A stretch of DNA of 16,418 nt from Proteobacteria bacterium UBA1844 (lineage in GTDB: Bacteria; Pseudomonadota; Gammaproteobacteria; Steroidobacterales; Woeseiaceae). The notes under the pieces are model-generated. The model saw only the letters and a list, made by a program, of their open reading frames with translations, searched no databases and was not told the origin of the DNA. Where the stretch lies: positions 1 to 16,418 of the forward strand of contig DDIS01000174.1 in assembly GCA_002338615.1 (NCBI GenBank), in the 5' to 3' direction. Within the stretch, counting starts at the first letter, position 1, and every line of letters starts with the position of its first letter. The position numbers and the translations under genes were made by a program. Of this stretch, positions 6,429 through 13,480 are shown piece after piece.

Positions 6429-8162
6429 ATGGAAGAGAAAGAGCTGCGACGTTATTCAAGAATCGTAGTTGATGGCGATGAACAGGCACCAAGCCGCGCC
6501 ATGCTGCGTGCGGTTGGCTTCAGCGAGCAGGATTTCAAACGGCCGCAAATTGGAATCGCATCCACCTGGAGCATGGTGACACCCTGCAACATGCATATCG
6601 GTGAGTTGGCGCAGGTCGCAGCGGCAGCCGCAAATGAAGCCGGTGGTAAAGGAGTAATATTCAATACGATCAGCATATCCGACGGCATCTCGATGGGCAC
6701 GCCGGGCATGCGGTATTCGCTCGTTTCGCGGGAAATCATTGCCGATTCCATAGAAGCCGTTACGGGGGCAGAGGGCTTTGACGGTATTGTTGCTATTGGT
6801 GGTTGTGACAAGAACATGCCAGCCTGCGTCATGGCGATGGCAAGGCTCAATCGCCCTGCTATTTTTGTTTACGGCGGCACCATTAAACCCGGGGCGAAGC
6901 ATCGCGACATCGTCTCGGTCTTCGAGGCGGTCGGTGCAAAATCTGCCGGCAAAATAACGGCGGGTGAATTACTCGAGGTCGAACAGACAGCCATTCCCGG
7001 CCCTGGTGCCTGCGGCGGGATGTACACGGCCAACACGATGGCGTCCGCGATCGAGGCGCTCGGCATGAGCCTCGCTAACAGCTCGGCGCAGGAAGCCATC
7101 TCGGAACAGAAGCGCGAGGATTGCAGGCGTGCCGGGAAAGCGGTGGTTGACCTGATTCGCAAGGACATTAAGCCACTCGATATCCTGACGCGGGAGGCCT
7201 TCGAAAATGCGATTGCGGTGGTCATCGCGCTGGGTGGCTCAACCAACGCTGTGTTGCATTTACTGGCGATCGCGCGCGAGGCCGATGTCGCGCTGTCGCT
7301 CGATGACTTTACCCGCATAGGTGAGAAAACGCCGCTCCTGGCAGACTTAAGGCCCAGCGGTAAGTACCTGATGTCGGAATTGATCGAGATCGGCGGCATC
7401 CAGCCACTCATGAAACGCATGCTGGACCGTGGCTTGCTGCATGGTCATTGCCTGACCGTGACCGGCAAGACGCTCGCAGAGAATCTCGCCGAGGTTGCGG
7501 ACTACCCGCCGGACCAGGATATCGTGAGGAGCTTCGAGACGCCGATCAAGGCTGACAGTCATCTCGCAATACTCTATGGCAACCTGGCACCCGAGGGAGC
7601 GGTGGCCAAGATTACCGGCAAGGAAGGTCTCCGGTTCGAAGGCGAAGCGCGGGTATTTCGCTCCGAAGAGGAGGCGCTCAAGGCGATCCTGGATGGCAGC
7701 ATAAAAGCGGGCCATGTCGTGGTAATTCAATACGAGGGACCGAAGGGGGCCCCCGGCATGCGCGAGATGTTGAGCCCCACCGGCGCGATCATGGGTAAAG
7801 GGCTCGGCGCAGACGTTGCCCTCATCACCGATGGCCGTTTCTCCGGGGGCAGCCACGGTTTCGTGGTCGGTCATGTCTCGCCCGAGGCCGCCGTCGGTGG
7901 CCCGATAGCGTTGCTTGAAGATGGCGACCGGCTGACGATCGACGCGGAGTCCAGGGAAATAAATGTCGCGCTTTCGGAGGCAGAGCTACAGCGTCGCAGG
8001 GAAGCCTGGCGACGACCGGTATCGCCCGTGCAGCGCGGAGTCCTCGCCAAGTATCGCGCTGAAGTATCATCGGCTTCCGAAGGCGCAGTGACCATACCCG
8101 AACGCTGGGACCCGGAACCTTGCCAAAACGCCCCGCTAGCCGATCGGACTCAGGATACTTGA
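6429..8162 (+). CDS. ilvD: Dihydroxy-acid dehydratase (IlvD)
   Basis: A 577-residue Fe-S enzyme of the IlvD/Edd family. It converts 2,3-dihydroxy-isovalerate and 2,3-dihydroxy-3-methylvalerate to the 2-oxoacid precursors of valine/leucine and isoleucine. The three cluster cysteines are Cys53 (TPCN), Cys126 ([10 protein letters not shown]) and Cys195 ([14 protein letters not shown]). Lys128 in CDKN is the lysine that is carbamoylated to bind Mg2+ in characterised members. The C-terminal block [10 protein letters not shown]...[10 protein letters not shown] is typical. At about 577 residues it is shorter than the 616-residue E. coli enzyme, which favours the [2Fe-2S] subgroup. Sugar-acid dehydratases share the fold, but the motif set and length fit IlvD best. 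No ilvC, ilvB or leu genes are adjacent. Its stop codon overlaps the -35 box of the following lysine gene promoter. Confidence 0.95.
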   Translation: MEEKELRRYSRIVVDGDEQAPSRAMLRAVGFSEQDFKRPQIGIASTWSMVTPCNMHIGELAQVAAAAANEAGGKGVIFNTISISDGISMGTPGMRYSLVSREIIADSIEAVTGAEGFDGIVAIGGCDKNMPACVMAMARLNRPAIFVYGGTIKPGAKHRDIVSVFEAVGAKSAGKITAGELLEVEQTAIPGPGACGGMYTANTMASAIEALGMSLANSSAQEAISEQKREDCRRAGKAVVDLIRKDIKPLDILTREAFENAIAVVIALGGSTNAVLHLLAIAREADVALSLDDFTRIGEKTPLLADLRPSGKYLMSELIEIGGIQPLMKRMLDRGLLHGHCLTVTGKTLAENLAEVADYPPDQDIVRSFETPIKADSHLAILYGNLAPEGAVAKITGKEGLRFEGEARVFRSEEEALKAILDGSIKAGHVVVIQYEGPKGAPGMREMLSPTGAIMGKGLGADVALITDGRFSGGSHGFVVGHVSPEAAVGGPIALLEDGDRLTIDAESREINVALSEAELQRRREAWRRPVSPVQRGVLAKYRAEVSSASEGAVTIPERWDPEPCQNAPLADRTQDT

Positions 8163-8187
8163 CCTTTTGCGTAAGGTTAGCTCTACT
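8159..8187 (+). promoter_or_regulatory. Sigma70-type promoter of the lysC-lysA fusion leader
   Basis: TTGACC (8159-8164, 5 of 6 consensus) and TCTACT (8182-8187, 4 of 6) are separated by exactly 17 bp. The -35 box overlaps the ilvD TGA stop. Predicted transcription starts near 8194-8196, giving a leader of about 220 nt before the ATG at 8416. Confidence 0.5.
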
Positions 8188-8193
8188 GCACGC

Positions 8194-8415
8194 ATGATTT
8201 TTTCAGACACCCACGTAAAGTGCCACGGCAGACCGTTAATGGCTGCTCAAAAACACTTAGAACAGATGGCGCGCCAGAGGTGCGTGGGTGCCAACAGCAA
8301 GTGTACCGGCTAGCATAAAGTCCGGACATTGCTAACGAACCCGCCGGGAAGTCCTTGCGGGTTTTTTTTTGGCAGCAGGTGTAAAACCAAAAACAAGACC
8401 GGGAACCGAGGAAAC
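8194..8415 (+). promoter_or_regulatory. Structured 5' leader of the aspartokinase/DAP decarboxylase gene, candidate riboswitch or attenuator
   Basis: The leader can fold into a nested set of helices read directly from complementarity. P1 is CACCCACG (8208-8215) with CGTGGGTG (8283-8290), a perfect 8 bp. Inside it, P2 is GTGCCA (8220-8225) with TGGCGC (8267-8272), with one G-U pair. Inside that, hairpin P3 (8228-8246) pairs GCAG with CTGC and CC with GG around GTTAAT. Downstream, P4 (8296-8333) pairs AGCAA, TGT and CCGG with CCGG, ACA and TTGCT, with two single-base bulges. An intrinsic terminator (8338-8370) follows. This is the usual order of aptamer then expression platform. It includes AGAGGTGCG (8276-8284), as near the start of lysine riboswitches, but lacks the rest of that consensus and is too short. 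No mutually exclusive antiterminator pairing is obvious. The ligand, if any, is unknown; lysine is a guess from the gene it precedes. Confidence 0.55.
8338..8370 (+). terminator. Intrinsic (Rho-independent) terminator in the lysC-lysA leader
   Basis: AACCCGC (8338-8344) pairs perfectly with GCGGGTT (8357-8363) around a 12-nt loop, followed by nine consecutive T residues (8362-8370). It lies 45 bp before the fusion gene's ATG. It can end read-through from ilvD and can also act as the switchable element of an attenuator for the downstream gene. Confidence 0.9.
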
Positions 8416-11049
8416 ATGACCAGCGAAGCCAGTTTTGAATCGAGCGCCGCACTTGGAGCGCCGGCACCAATATCCGCATCACCGTGGGTAGTAATGAAAT
8501 TTGGCGGCACCAGTGTCTCGACAGCCAAAGCCTGGTCCACTATCGCGGAACTGACGCGCAACCGGCTCGCTGAAGGCCTGCAAGCTGTGATTGTGCATTC
8601 CGCGCTCCAGGGTGTATCCAACGCGCTGATACGGCTGCTGGACGAATCGGTCAGCGGCGCACCTGCGAATGGCATGGCTGGCATTCGCGAACAGCACTAC
8701 GCACTCGCTACAGATCTTGGACTCAACGCAAGCGAGATTCTGGACGGTTCGCTGAATGAACTCGAACAACTCGTTGCCGGCGTCCGATTGATTCGCGAGG
8801 TGAGTGTACGCGTCAGGGTTCGCGTGATGGCGCTTGGCGAATTGATGGCAACCCGGCTAGGTGCGGCGTATCTCGAGCAATGCGGCATCGAGGTCGCCTG
8901 GGAAGATGCGCGCGACATGCTCACCAGCACCACGCGCGGTGGCCCGCAACAGGATCGCGATTACCTGTCCGCCATGTGTGGCTATGAAGCGGACCCTGAA
9001 CTTGCGAAAACACTGGCCAGGTCCGGCAAGGTAATTCTCACGCAGGGTTTTATTGCGCGCAATCACAATGGCGAAACCGTATTGCTCGGTCGCGGTGGCT
9101 CCGATACGTCCGCCGCCTATTTCGCGGCACGGCTGGGAGCCAGGCGGCTGGAAATCTGGACCGACGTCCCCGGGCTGTTCAGTGCGGACCCCAAGCTGGT
9201 GCCTTCAGCACGACTGCTTGCGGCGCTACGTTATGACGAAGCACAGGAGCTGGCATCCGCGGGCAGTACCGTGTTGCATCCTCGCTGTATCTCGCCCTTG
9301 CGGCCGCATGGCATTCCGCTGTTTATTCGCAGCACGATGTCGCCGGAAATACCGGGCACTGTAATTTCGCCGGCAACTGACGAGGTTGAGCCACAGGTAA
9401 AGGGTATTTGCGTACGCAAGAATATAACCCTGGTATCGCTTGACAGCGTCGGCATGTGGCACGAGGTCGGGTTCCTGGCGCGGGCCTTTGCGATGTTCAG
9501 CGATCACGGCGTGTCGATCGACTTCGTATCGACGTCTGAAACCAACGTAACGGTATCGATTGACACCGCCAGTTCCGTGGTCAGTCCAGCAAGTCTGAAT
9601 GCCCTGATGATGGACCTCGGGACGCTGTGTCGTGCACGAATCATCGAAAATTGCGCCGCCGTCAGTCTCGTCGGCCGCAAGATTCGCACGATATTGCCAC
9701 GGCTTGCCCCTGCCTTGAAGGTGTTCGAGGAAGAAAAGATCCATATGTTGAGCCAGTCGGCTAACGACCTGAACCTGAGCTTCGTCGTTGACTCGGAGCA
9801 ATGTGAAAAGCTGGTCGGCAAATTACATTCAACGGTCATTCGACAAACGGGAGGCAGTCCCGCGTTTGGACCCAGCTGGGACGCGCTTTTCCGGCGCGAG
9901 CCGGCACCGGTACAACGTACGGATGCCTGGTGGGTGCGCCGGCGAGAAGAGCTACTGGATATTGCCGCGCGGCAGTTGAACGCCTACGTCTATGAACGCG
10001 ACAGTTTGCGACGCTCAGCGCGTAATCTGAAAGGTCTGCGCAGTATCGACCGTGTGCTGTATGCGGTGAAAGCGAATTACAACGCCGATGTTCTTAAGAC
10101 CCTGAATGAAGAAGGTGTCGATTTTGAATGCGTATCGCCGGGCGAGGTCGAGTGGTTGGAGCAGGTGCTGCCCGACTTCGATATTCAACGCATTCTGTTC
10201 ACACCCAACTTTGCGCCGCGAGAAGAATATGAATGGGCACTTAAAAAAGGCCTCCAGGTAACGCTCGATAACCTGCACCCGCTGAAACACTGGCCGGAAA
10301 TATTCGCGGGCAGCGAACTTTTCGTGCGCATGGATCCGGGTCATGGACGCGGCCATCATGAGCACGTGAAAACAGCAGGTGTGCATTCAAAATTTGGTGT
10401 CCCGGTGCATGAGGTCGACGAACTCAGGGCGCTTATACAGGGAGCCGGTGCCGATGTGATTGGTATCCATGCGCACAGTGGCAGCGGTGTATCGGATCCC
10501 GAGGCCTGGCGCAGCGTTGCGATGCAACTCATCAAGGTCGCAGGGCATTTTCCGAATGTAAGGGCGATCGATCTAGGTGGCGGCCTGGGCGTGCCGGAGA
10601 GGCCGGGCGACAAAGCCTTCAATCTCGCACGCATGGACGAGACTCTCGCGGAGGTCAAGTCAGCGTCACCGGACTATCAGTTATGGATCGAGCCGGGTCG
10701 CTACCTGGTTGCGCAGTCGGGCGTGATCCTGACGCATGTCACCCAACTCAAGGGCAAACGGGACATGCGCTATGTGGGCGTTGCCACCGGCATGAATTCA
10801 CTGATTCGACCGGCACTTTACGGCGCCTATCATGAAATCGTAAATCTTTCGAAGTACGAACAGGCGCCGACAGACACGGTGACTGTTGTCGGTCCGATTT
10901 GTGAAACAGGTGATCGCCTCGGGGTTGATCGCCTGTTGCCTCCGACCGAAGAAGGCGACGTGATACTGATTGCCAATACCGGTGCGTACGGCTACGTGAT
11001 GAGTTCCTTCTACAATCGTCGCCCCGTAGCCGGCGAAATCGTGATTTAG
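8416..11049 (+). CDS. Bifunctional aspartate kinase / diaminopimelate decarboxylase (LysC-LysA fusion)
   Basis: An 877-residue fusion joining the first and last enzymes of lysine synthesis. Residues about 24-325 are the aspartokinase catalytic domain, with KFGGTSVST (28-36) and GRGGSDTSA (225-233), followed by an ACT-type regulatory region at about 335-475. After a linker, residues about 505-877 are a fold-type III PLP decarboxylase of meso-diaminopimelate. It has Lys552 in YAVKAN, HAHSGSG (685-691), the phosphate loop GGGLG (721-725), EPGRYLVA (759-766), the active-site Cys829 in CETGD, and YGYVMSSFYN (858-867). The same domain order is known in Xanthomonadales. The start is the ATG at 8416, which has GAGGA (8408-8412) ideally spaced. 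An in-frame TTG at 8329 would read through the terminator and is rejected. ACT domains suggest feedback control by lysine and/or threonine. The gene is preceded by its own promoter and structured leader and converges on hisE. Confidence 0.93.
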   Translation: MTSEASFESSAALGAPAPISASPWVVMKFGGTSVSTAKAWSTIAELTRNRLAEGLQAVIVHSALQGVSNALIRLLDESVSGAPANGMAGIREQHYALATDLGLNASEILDGSLNELEQLVAGVRLIREVSVRVRVRVMALGELMATRLGAAYLEQCGIEVAWEDARDMLTSTTRGGPQQDRDYLSAMCGYEADPELAKTLARSGKVILTQGFIARNHNGETVLLGRGGSDTSAAYFAARLGARRLEIWTDVPGLFSADPKLVPSARLLAALRYDEAQELASAGSTVLHPRCISPLRPHGIPLFIRSTMSPEIPGTVISPATDEVEPQVKGICVRKNITLVSLDSVGMWHEVGFLARAFAMFSDHGVSIDFVSTSETNVTVSIDTASSVVSPASLNALMMDLGTLCRARIIENCAAVSLVGRKIRTILPRLAPALKVFEEEKIHMLSQSANDLNLSFVVDSEQCEKLVGKLHSTVIRQTGGSPAFGPSWDALFRREPAPVQRTDAWWVRRREELLDIAARQLNAYVYERDSLRRSARNLKGLRSIDRVLYAVKANYNADVLKTLNEEGVDFECVSPGEVEWLEQVLPDFDIQRILFTPNFAPREEYEWALKKGLQVTLDNLHPLKHWPEIFAGSELFVRMDPGHGRGHHEHVKTAGVHSKFGVPVHEVDELRALIQGAGADVIGIHAHSGSGVSDPEAWRSVAMQLIKVAGHFPNVRAIDLGGGLGVPERPGDKAFNLARMDETLAEVKSASPDYQLWIEPGRYLVAQSGVILTHVTQLKGKRDMRYVGVATGMNSLIRPALYGAYHEIVNLSKYEQAPTDTVTVVGPICETGDRLGVDRLLPPTEEGDVILIANTGAYGYVMSSFYNRRPVAGEIVI

Positions 11050-11055
11050 TCAGGA

Positions 11056-11364
11056 TTAGCGACCGCCGGGCCGCCTGGCCGTGTGACGCTCGCGTAGTCG
11101 GTGGCCGACGTCATCGAGGCTAAGGTCCTGCAGGTGGAGCAATACCAGCAGGTGATATACGAGGTCGGCGGACTCATCGAGGACTTCGTCACGATCACCC
11201 GCGACGGATGCCAGCGCGAGTTCCACGGCTTCTTCGCCCAGCTTTTGTGCAACTCGCTTGAGTCCTGAGCGTGCGAGGGTTGCCGTGTAACTGTCCGCGT
11301 CTTTACTCGACAGGCGCTGGCGTATGATTTGTTCGAGTTCGGCAATGAATGCAGCATCGCTCAC
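11056..11364 (-). CDS. hisE: Phosphoribosyl-ATP pyrophosphatase (HisE), stand-alone
   Basis: A 102-residue MazG-like all-alpha pyrophosphohydrolase that converts PR-ATP to PR-AMP, step two of histidine synthesis. The signature is [13 protein letters not shown] followed by [14 protein letters not shown], with the metal-binding Glu/Asp residues present. The start is GTG at 11364, because its GTGA overlaps the hisF stop by 4 nt and GGAG sits about 7 nt upstream (complement of 11372-11375). The open frame continues upstream to 11595, but that extension lies inside hisF and is not HisE-like. In E. coli and Xanthomonas this position is held by a fused hisIE; here the HisI cyclohydrolase domain is absent and nothing lies between hisF and hisE. 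It is the last gene of the operon. Its stop is 6 bp from the stop of the convergent lysine fusion gene. Confidence 0.93.
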   Translation of the reverse strand: MSDAAFIAELEQIIRQRLSSKDADSYTATLARSGLKRVAQKLGEEAVELALASVAGDRDEVLDESADLVYHLLVLLHLQDLSLDDVGHRLRERHTARRPGGR

Positions 11365-12155
11365 GGTAGTTCTCCAACGGGCAGACTGGCGGGGCGAATG
11401 TCCACGCCTTCGTTGCTCAGGAAGCGTTTCAGGTCGGGCAGCGAGATGTCGCCGCTGTGAAACACGCTTGCAGCGAGCGCGCCATCCACGCGTGCCGTAC
11501 GGAATACGTCGGCAAAATGTTGCTTGCTGCCCGCACCGCCGGATGCAATCAGCGGTATGGCGCAGCGTTCGCGAACCGCCGCGAGCTGCTCGCAATCATA
11601 GCCCTTCCTCACCCCATCCTGATTCATGCAATTCAACACGATTTCACCGGCACCGCGATCCTGCACCTCGTGGACCCAGTCCAGCGTGCTCCGTTGACTG
11701 GCTGACGTTTTACCCGGGTCACCAGTATTTTGCAGCACCTCGTAGTCACCGTCTTTCTCCAGTGAGTCGATACCGATCACAACGCACTGTGTACCGAAGC
11801 GCCGGGCGAGCCGATCGATCAGATCGGGATTTTCGAGCGCGGGCGTGTTGATGGATATCTTGTCCGCGCCCCTGTTCAACACCTCTTCCGCAGCCGCAAC
11901 GCTCCGTATACCGCCTGCAACACAAAACGGGATGTCGAGTAATGCCGCGACCTTGCTCACCCAGCGACGATCCACGCTGCGTCCGTCCGGGCTCGCGGTG
12001 ATATCGTAAAACACCAGCTCGTCTGCGCCTTCCTCGCAATAGCGCGACGCGAGTTCCAGGATGCCACCAACATCCTGGTGGTTGCGAAATTGCACGCCTT
12101 TGACGACGCGGCCGCCACGCACGTCGAGACAGGGAATTATGCGCCGGGTCGGAAT
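11361..12155 (-). CDS. hisF: Imidazole glycerol phosphate synthase cyclase subunit (HisF), apparent ATT start
   Basis: A (beta/alpha)8-barrel enzyme that pairs with HisH. It uses ammonia from HisH to turn PRFAR into imidazole glycerol phosphate and AICAR. The body is canonical: [73 protein letters not shown]. The frame's first conventional start is GTG at 12122. That would remove RRIIPCLD, including catalytic Asp11. Those residues are encoded just upstream in the same frame, with a TGA at 12167-12165 closing it. The only start-like codons in between are ATC (12158-12156), ATT (12155-12153) and ATA. ATT aligns exactly with Met1 of relatives, gives 264 residues, puts the catalytic Asp at position 11, and lies 5 nt after GAGGTG. 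I therefore start it at 12155, overlapping hisA by 19 nt. A sequence error is the main alternative. Confidence 0.9.
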   Translation of the reverse strand: MPTRRIIPCLDVRGGRVVKGVQFRNHQDVGGILELASRYCEEGADELVFYDITASPDGRSVDRRWVSKVAALLDIPFCVAGGIRSVAAAEEVLNRGADKISINTPALENPDLIDRLARRFGTQCVVIGIDSLEKDGDYEVLQNTGDPGKTSASQRSTLDWVHEVQDRGAGEIVLNCMNQDGVRKGYDCEQLAAVRERCAIPLIASGGAGSKQHFADVFRTARVDGALAASVFHSGDISLPDLKRFLSNEGVDIRPASLPVGELP

Positions 12156-12877
12156 GATGCCACCTCATCTGCACTGATCTTGCCATCCAGCAATGCGCGT
12201 CCGGTGATCACAGCAGGTACGCCCGCCGTGCGCAAACGAGTCAGGTCGCCAACATTCCGCACGCCACCGGATGCCTGTAATTCCAGGTCGGGGTAACGGC
12301 GCAGAATCTCGGTATACAGGTCGAGGTTGGGTCCCGTTAGTGCACCGTCGCGTTCGATGTCGGTGCACAGAAGCTGCCGGAACCCCGCAAGGTAAAAGGT
12401 ATCGATGCAGTCCCACAGCACACCCTGGCGCGTTTCCTTCCAACCGTGGGTCGCCAGCATCGGCGTGCCATCGTCGTCGAGTAGAACGTCGAGCGCTACG
12501 ACCAGCTTCTGCGACCCGAACTCCTGCGCCCACTCGAGCACGGTCGCCGGTGAGCGAACTGCCACGCTGCCAATCACGCAACGCGCAACGCCAAGTGAAA
12601 GCCAGTGTTGCAGCGCAGCGCGTTCACGAATGCCGCCACCCAGCTGTATTTCCAGCGGGCATGTCGCCACGATCTGTTCGACGACACGTGCATTACGCTG
12701 CGCGCCATGCAATGCGCCATCCAGGTCTACAACGTGCAGGTTGGTTACGGCAAGGTCGGCAAAGTGGCGCGCCACCGCAACGGGCTCATTGCTGTATTCA
12801 GTTTTTCTATCGAAGTCGCCTTGCAGCAGGCGAACGCAGCTACCATCTTTGAGGTCAATGGCGGGAAAGATTTTCAT
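12137..12877 (-). CDS. hisA: ProFAR isomerase (HisA)
   Basis: 1-(5-phosphoribosyl)-5-[(5-phosphoribosylamino)methylideneamino]imidazole-4-carboxamide isomerase, a 246-residue (beta/alpha)8 barrel opening the ProFAR ring to PRFAR. The N-terminus [12 protein letters not shown] carries catalytic Asp8. VVALDV carries Asp130, the second acid/base. Phosphate-binding loops appear as LGGGIR (79-84) and ASGGV, and [13 protein letters not shown] (172-184) is a HisA hallmark separating it from HisF. The start ATG overlaps the hisH stop by 4 nt (ATGA). The last 19 nt of the gene are shared with the corrected hisF, and its final codons hold the hisF ribosome binding site. Confidence 0.96.
   Translation of the reverse strand: MKIFPAIDLKDGSCVRLLQGDFDRKTEYSNEPVAVARHFADLAVTNLHVVDLDGALHGAQRNARVVEQIVATCPLEIQLGGGIRERAALQHWLSLGVARCVIGSVAVRSPATVLEWAQEFGSQKLVVALDVLLDDDGTPMLATHGWKETRQGVLWDCIDTFYLAGFRQLLCTDIERDGALTGPNLDLYTEILRRYPDLELQASGGVRNVGDLTRLRTAGVPAVITGRALLDGKISADEVASFRPGA
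12161..12166 (-). promoter_or_regulatory. Shine-Dalgarno deciding the hisF start
   Basis: On the minus strand the sequence reads GAGGTG, complementary to the 3' end of 16S rRNA, embedded in the last codons of hisA. It is 5 nt before ATT (12155-12153) and 2 nt before ATC. It is 38 nt before the GTG at 12122, too far to serve that codon. It supports initiation at the non-canonical ATT. Confidence 0.65.
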
Positions 12878-13479
12878 ATTCCGCTTACGCGCAGGAAATT
12901 GGCGAGGAGCCGCGCACCAGCAGCCGACGAACGTTCCGGATGAAATTGCGCGGCACAGAAATTATCGCGGCAGATGATCGCCGAGAAATCGCTTGCATGC
13001 TGCGCAGTCGCAACCGTGAACTCGGAAACGGGCAGGGCGTAGCTGTGCAGGTAGTAAAAAAAATCGCCGTCATCGATTCCATGCAGAATCTCGTGCGGCT
13101 GCGTGTGGCGCGTTCTGCACCAACCCATATTTGGTACCGGATGCGCATTTTCTGAAATCAGCTTCTTCGCGATGCCGGGAATGATGCCGAGGCAGTCGAT
13201 ATCGTCTTCTTCGGATGCATCGGCAAGCAATTGCATGCCGAGGCAGACACCCAGTACGGGTTGCGTGAGCTTGCGAATCACGTCGACCAGGTTGTGGTCA
13301 CGCAAGCGTTGCATCGCGTCGCGCGCGGTGCCCACGCCCGGCAGGATCACGCGTTGCGCCGCGCGGATCTCCATCGCATCCGTCGTCAGTTGCGGAGGCT
13401 CGCCAAGCCGCTGCATGGCGAACAGCAGCGATGACAGGTTGGCGCCGCCGCTATCAATGATGACGGTTCGGGCGTTCAT
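12874..13479 (-). CDS. hisH: Imidazole glycerol phosphate synthase glutaminase subunit (HisH)
   Basis: A 201-residue class I glutamine amidotransferase that releases ammonia from glutamine and channels it into HisF. The catalytic triad is visible: Cys79 in LGVCLGMQLL, and His180 and Glu182 in QFHPERS. LPGVGTARDAM (46-56) forms the oxyanion region, and NMGW (117-120) is the interface motif seen in HisH. Length matches the family. It starts one base after the hisB stop and its own stop overlaps hisA by 4 nt, so translation of the three is coupled. Confidence 0.96.
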   Translation of the reverse strand: MNARTVIIDSGGANLSSLLFAMQRLGEPPQLTTDAMEIRAAQRVILPGVGTARDAMQRLRDHNLVDVIRKLTQPVLGVCLGMQLLADASEEDDIDCLGIIPGIAKKLISENAHPVPNMGWCRTRHTQPHEILHGIDDGDFFYYLHSYALPVSEFTVATAQHASDFSAIICRDNFCAAQFHPERSSAAGARLLANFLRVSGI

Positions 13480-13480
13480 C

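Noticed and set aside
8194..8313. A 39-codon open frame (starting MIFSDTHVK) in the lysC-lysA leader as a leader peptide
   Set aside because: It has only three scattered lysine codons and no run of regulatory codons. It would begin at or near the predicted transcript start without a ribosome binding site, and its bases are better explained by the nested RNA helices.
8276..8370. Lysine riboswitch suggested by AGAGGTGCG upstream of an aspartokinase gene
   Set aside because: Only about 65 nt lie between this motif and the terminator, against some 170 nt for the L-box. Its other conserved blocks (the loop E-like AGUA region, the GGAG element and the GCCGAAG segment) are not seen. The match is probably coincidental.
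8329..8415. TTG start at 8329 extending the fusion protein by 29 residues
   Set aside because: This extension would translate the terminator stem and T-run (PPGSPCGFFF). It is not conserved-looking, and the ATG at 8416 has a well-placed GAGGA.
11365..11595. 77-residue N-terminal extension of HisE in the open frame
   Set aside because: It lies entirely inside hisF, is Arg-rich out-of-frame translation, and the GTG at 11364 gives a normal HisE with a GTGA overlap.
12120..12122. GTG at 12122 as the hisF start
   Set aside because: It would remove catalytic Asp11 and the conserved RIIPCLD strand and has no nearby Shine-Dalgarno.
11746..13155. Long open frames antisense or out of frame to the his genes, for example 12271-12852 plus strand and 11746-12186 minus strand
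   Set aside because: They are shadows of well-supported his genes in a G+C-rich region. Their translations are Arg/Pro/Ala-rich, show no family motif and have no independent ribosome binding site.
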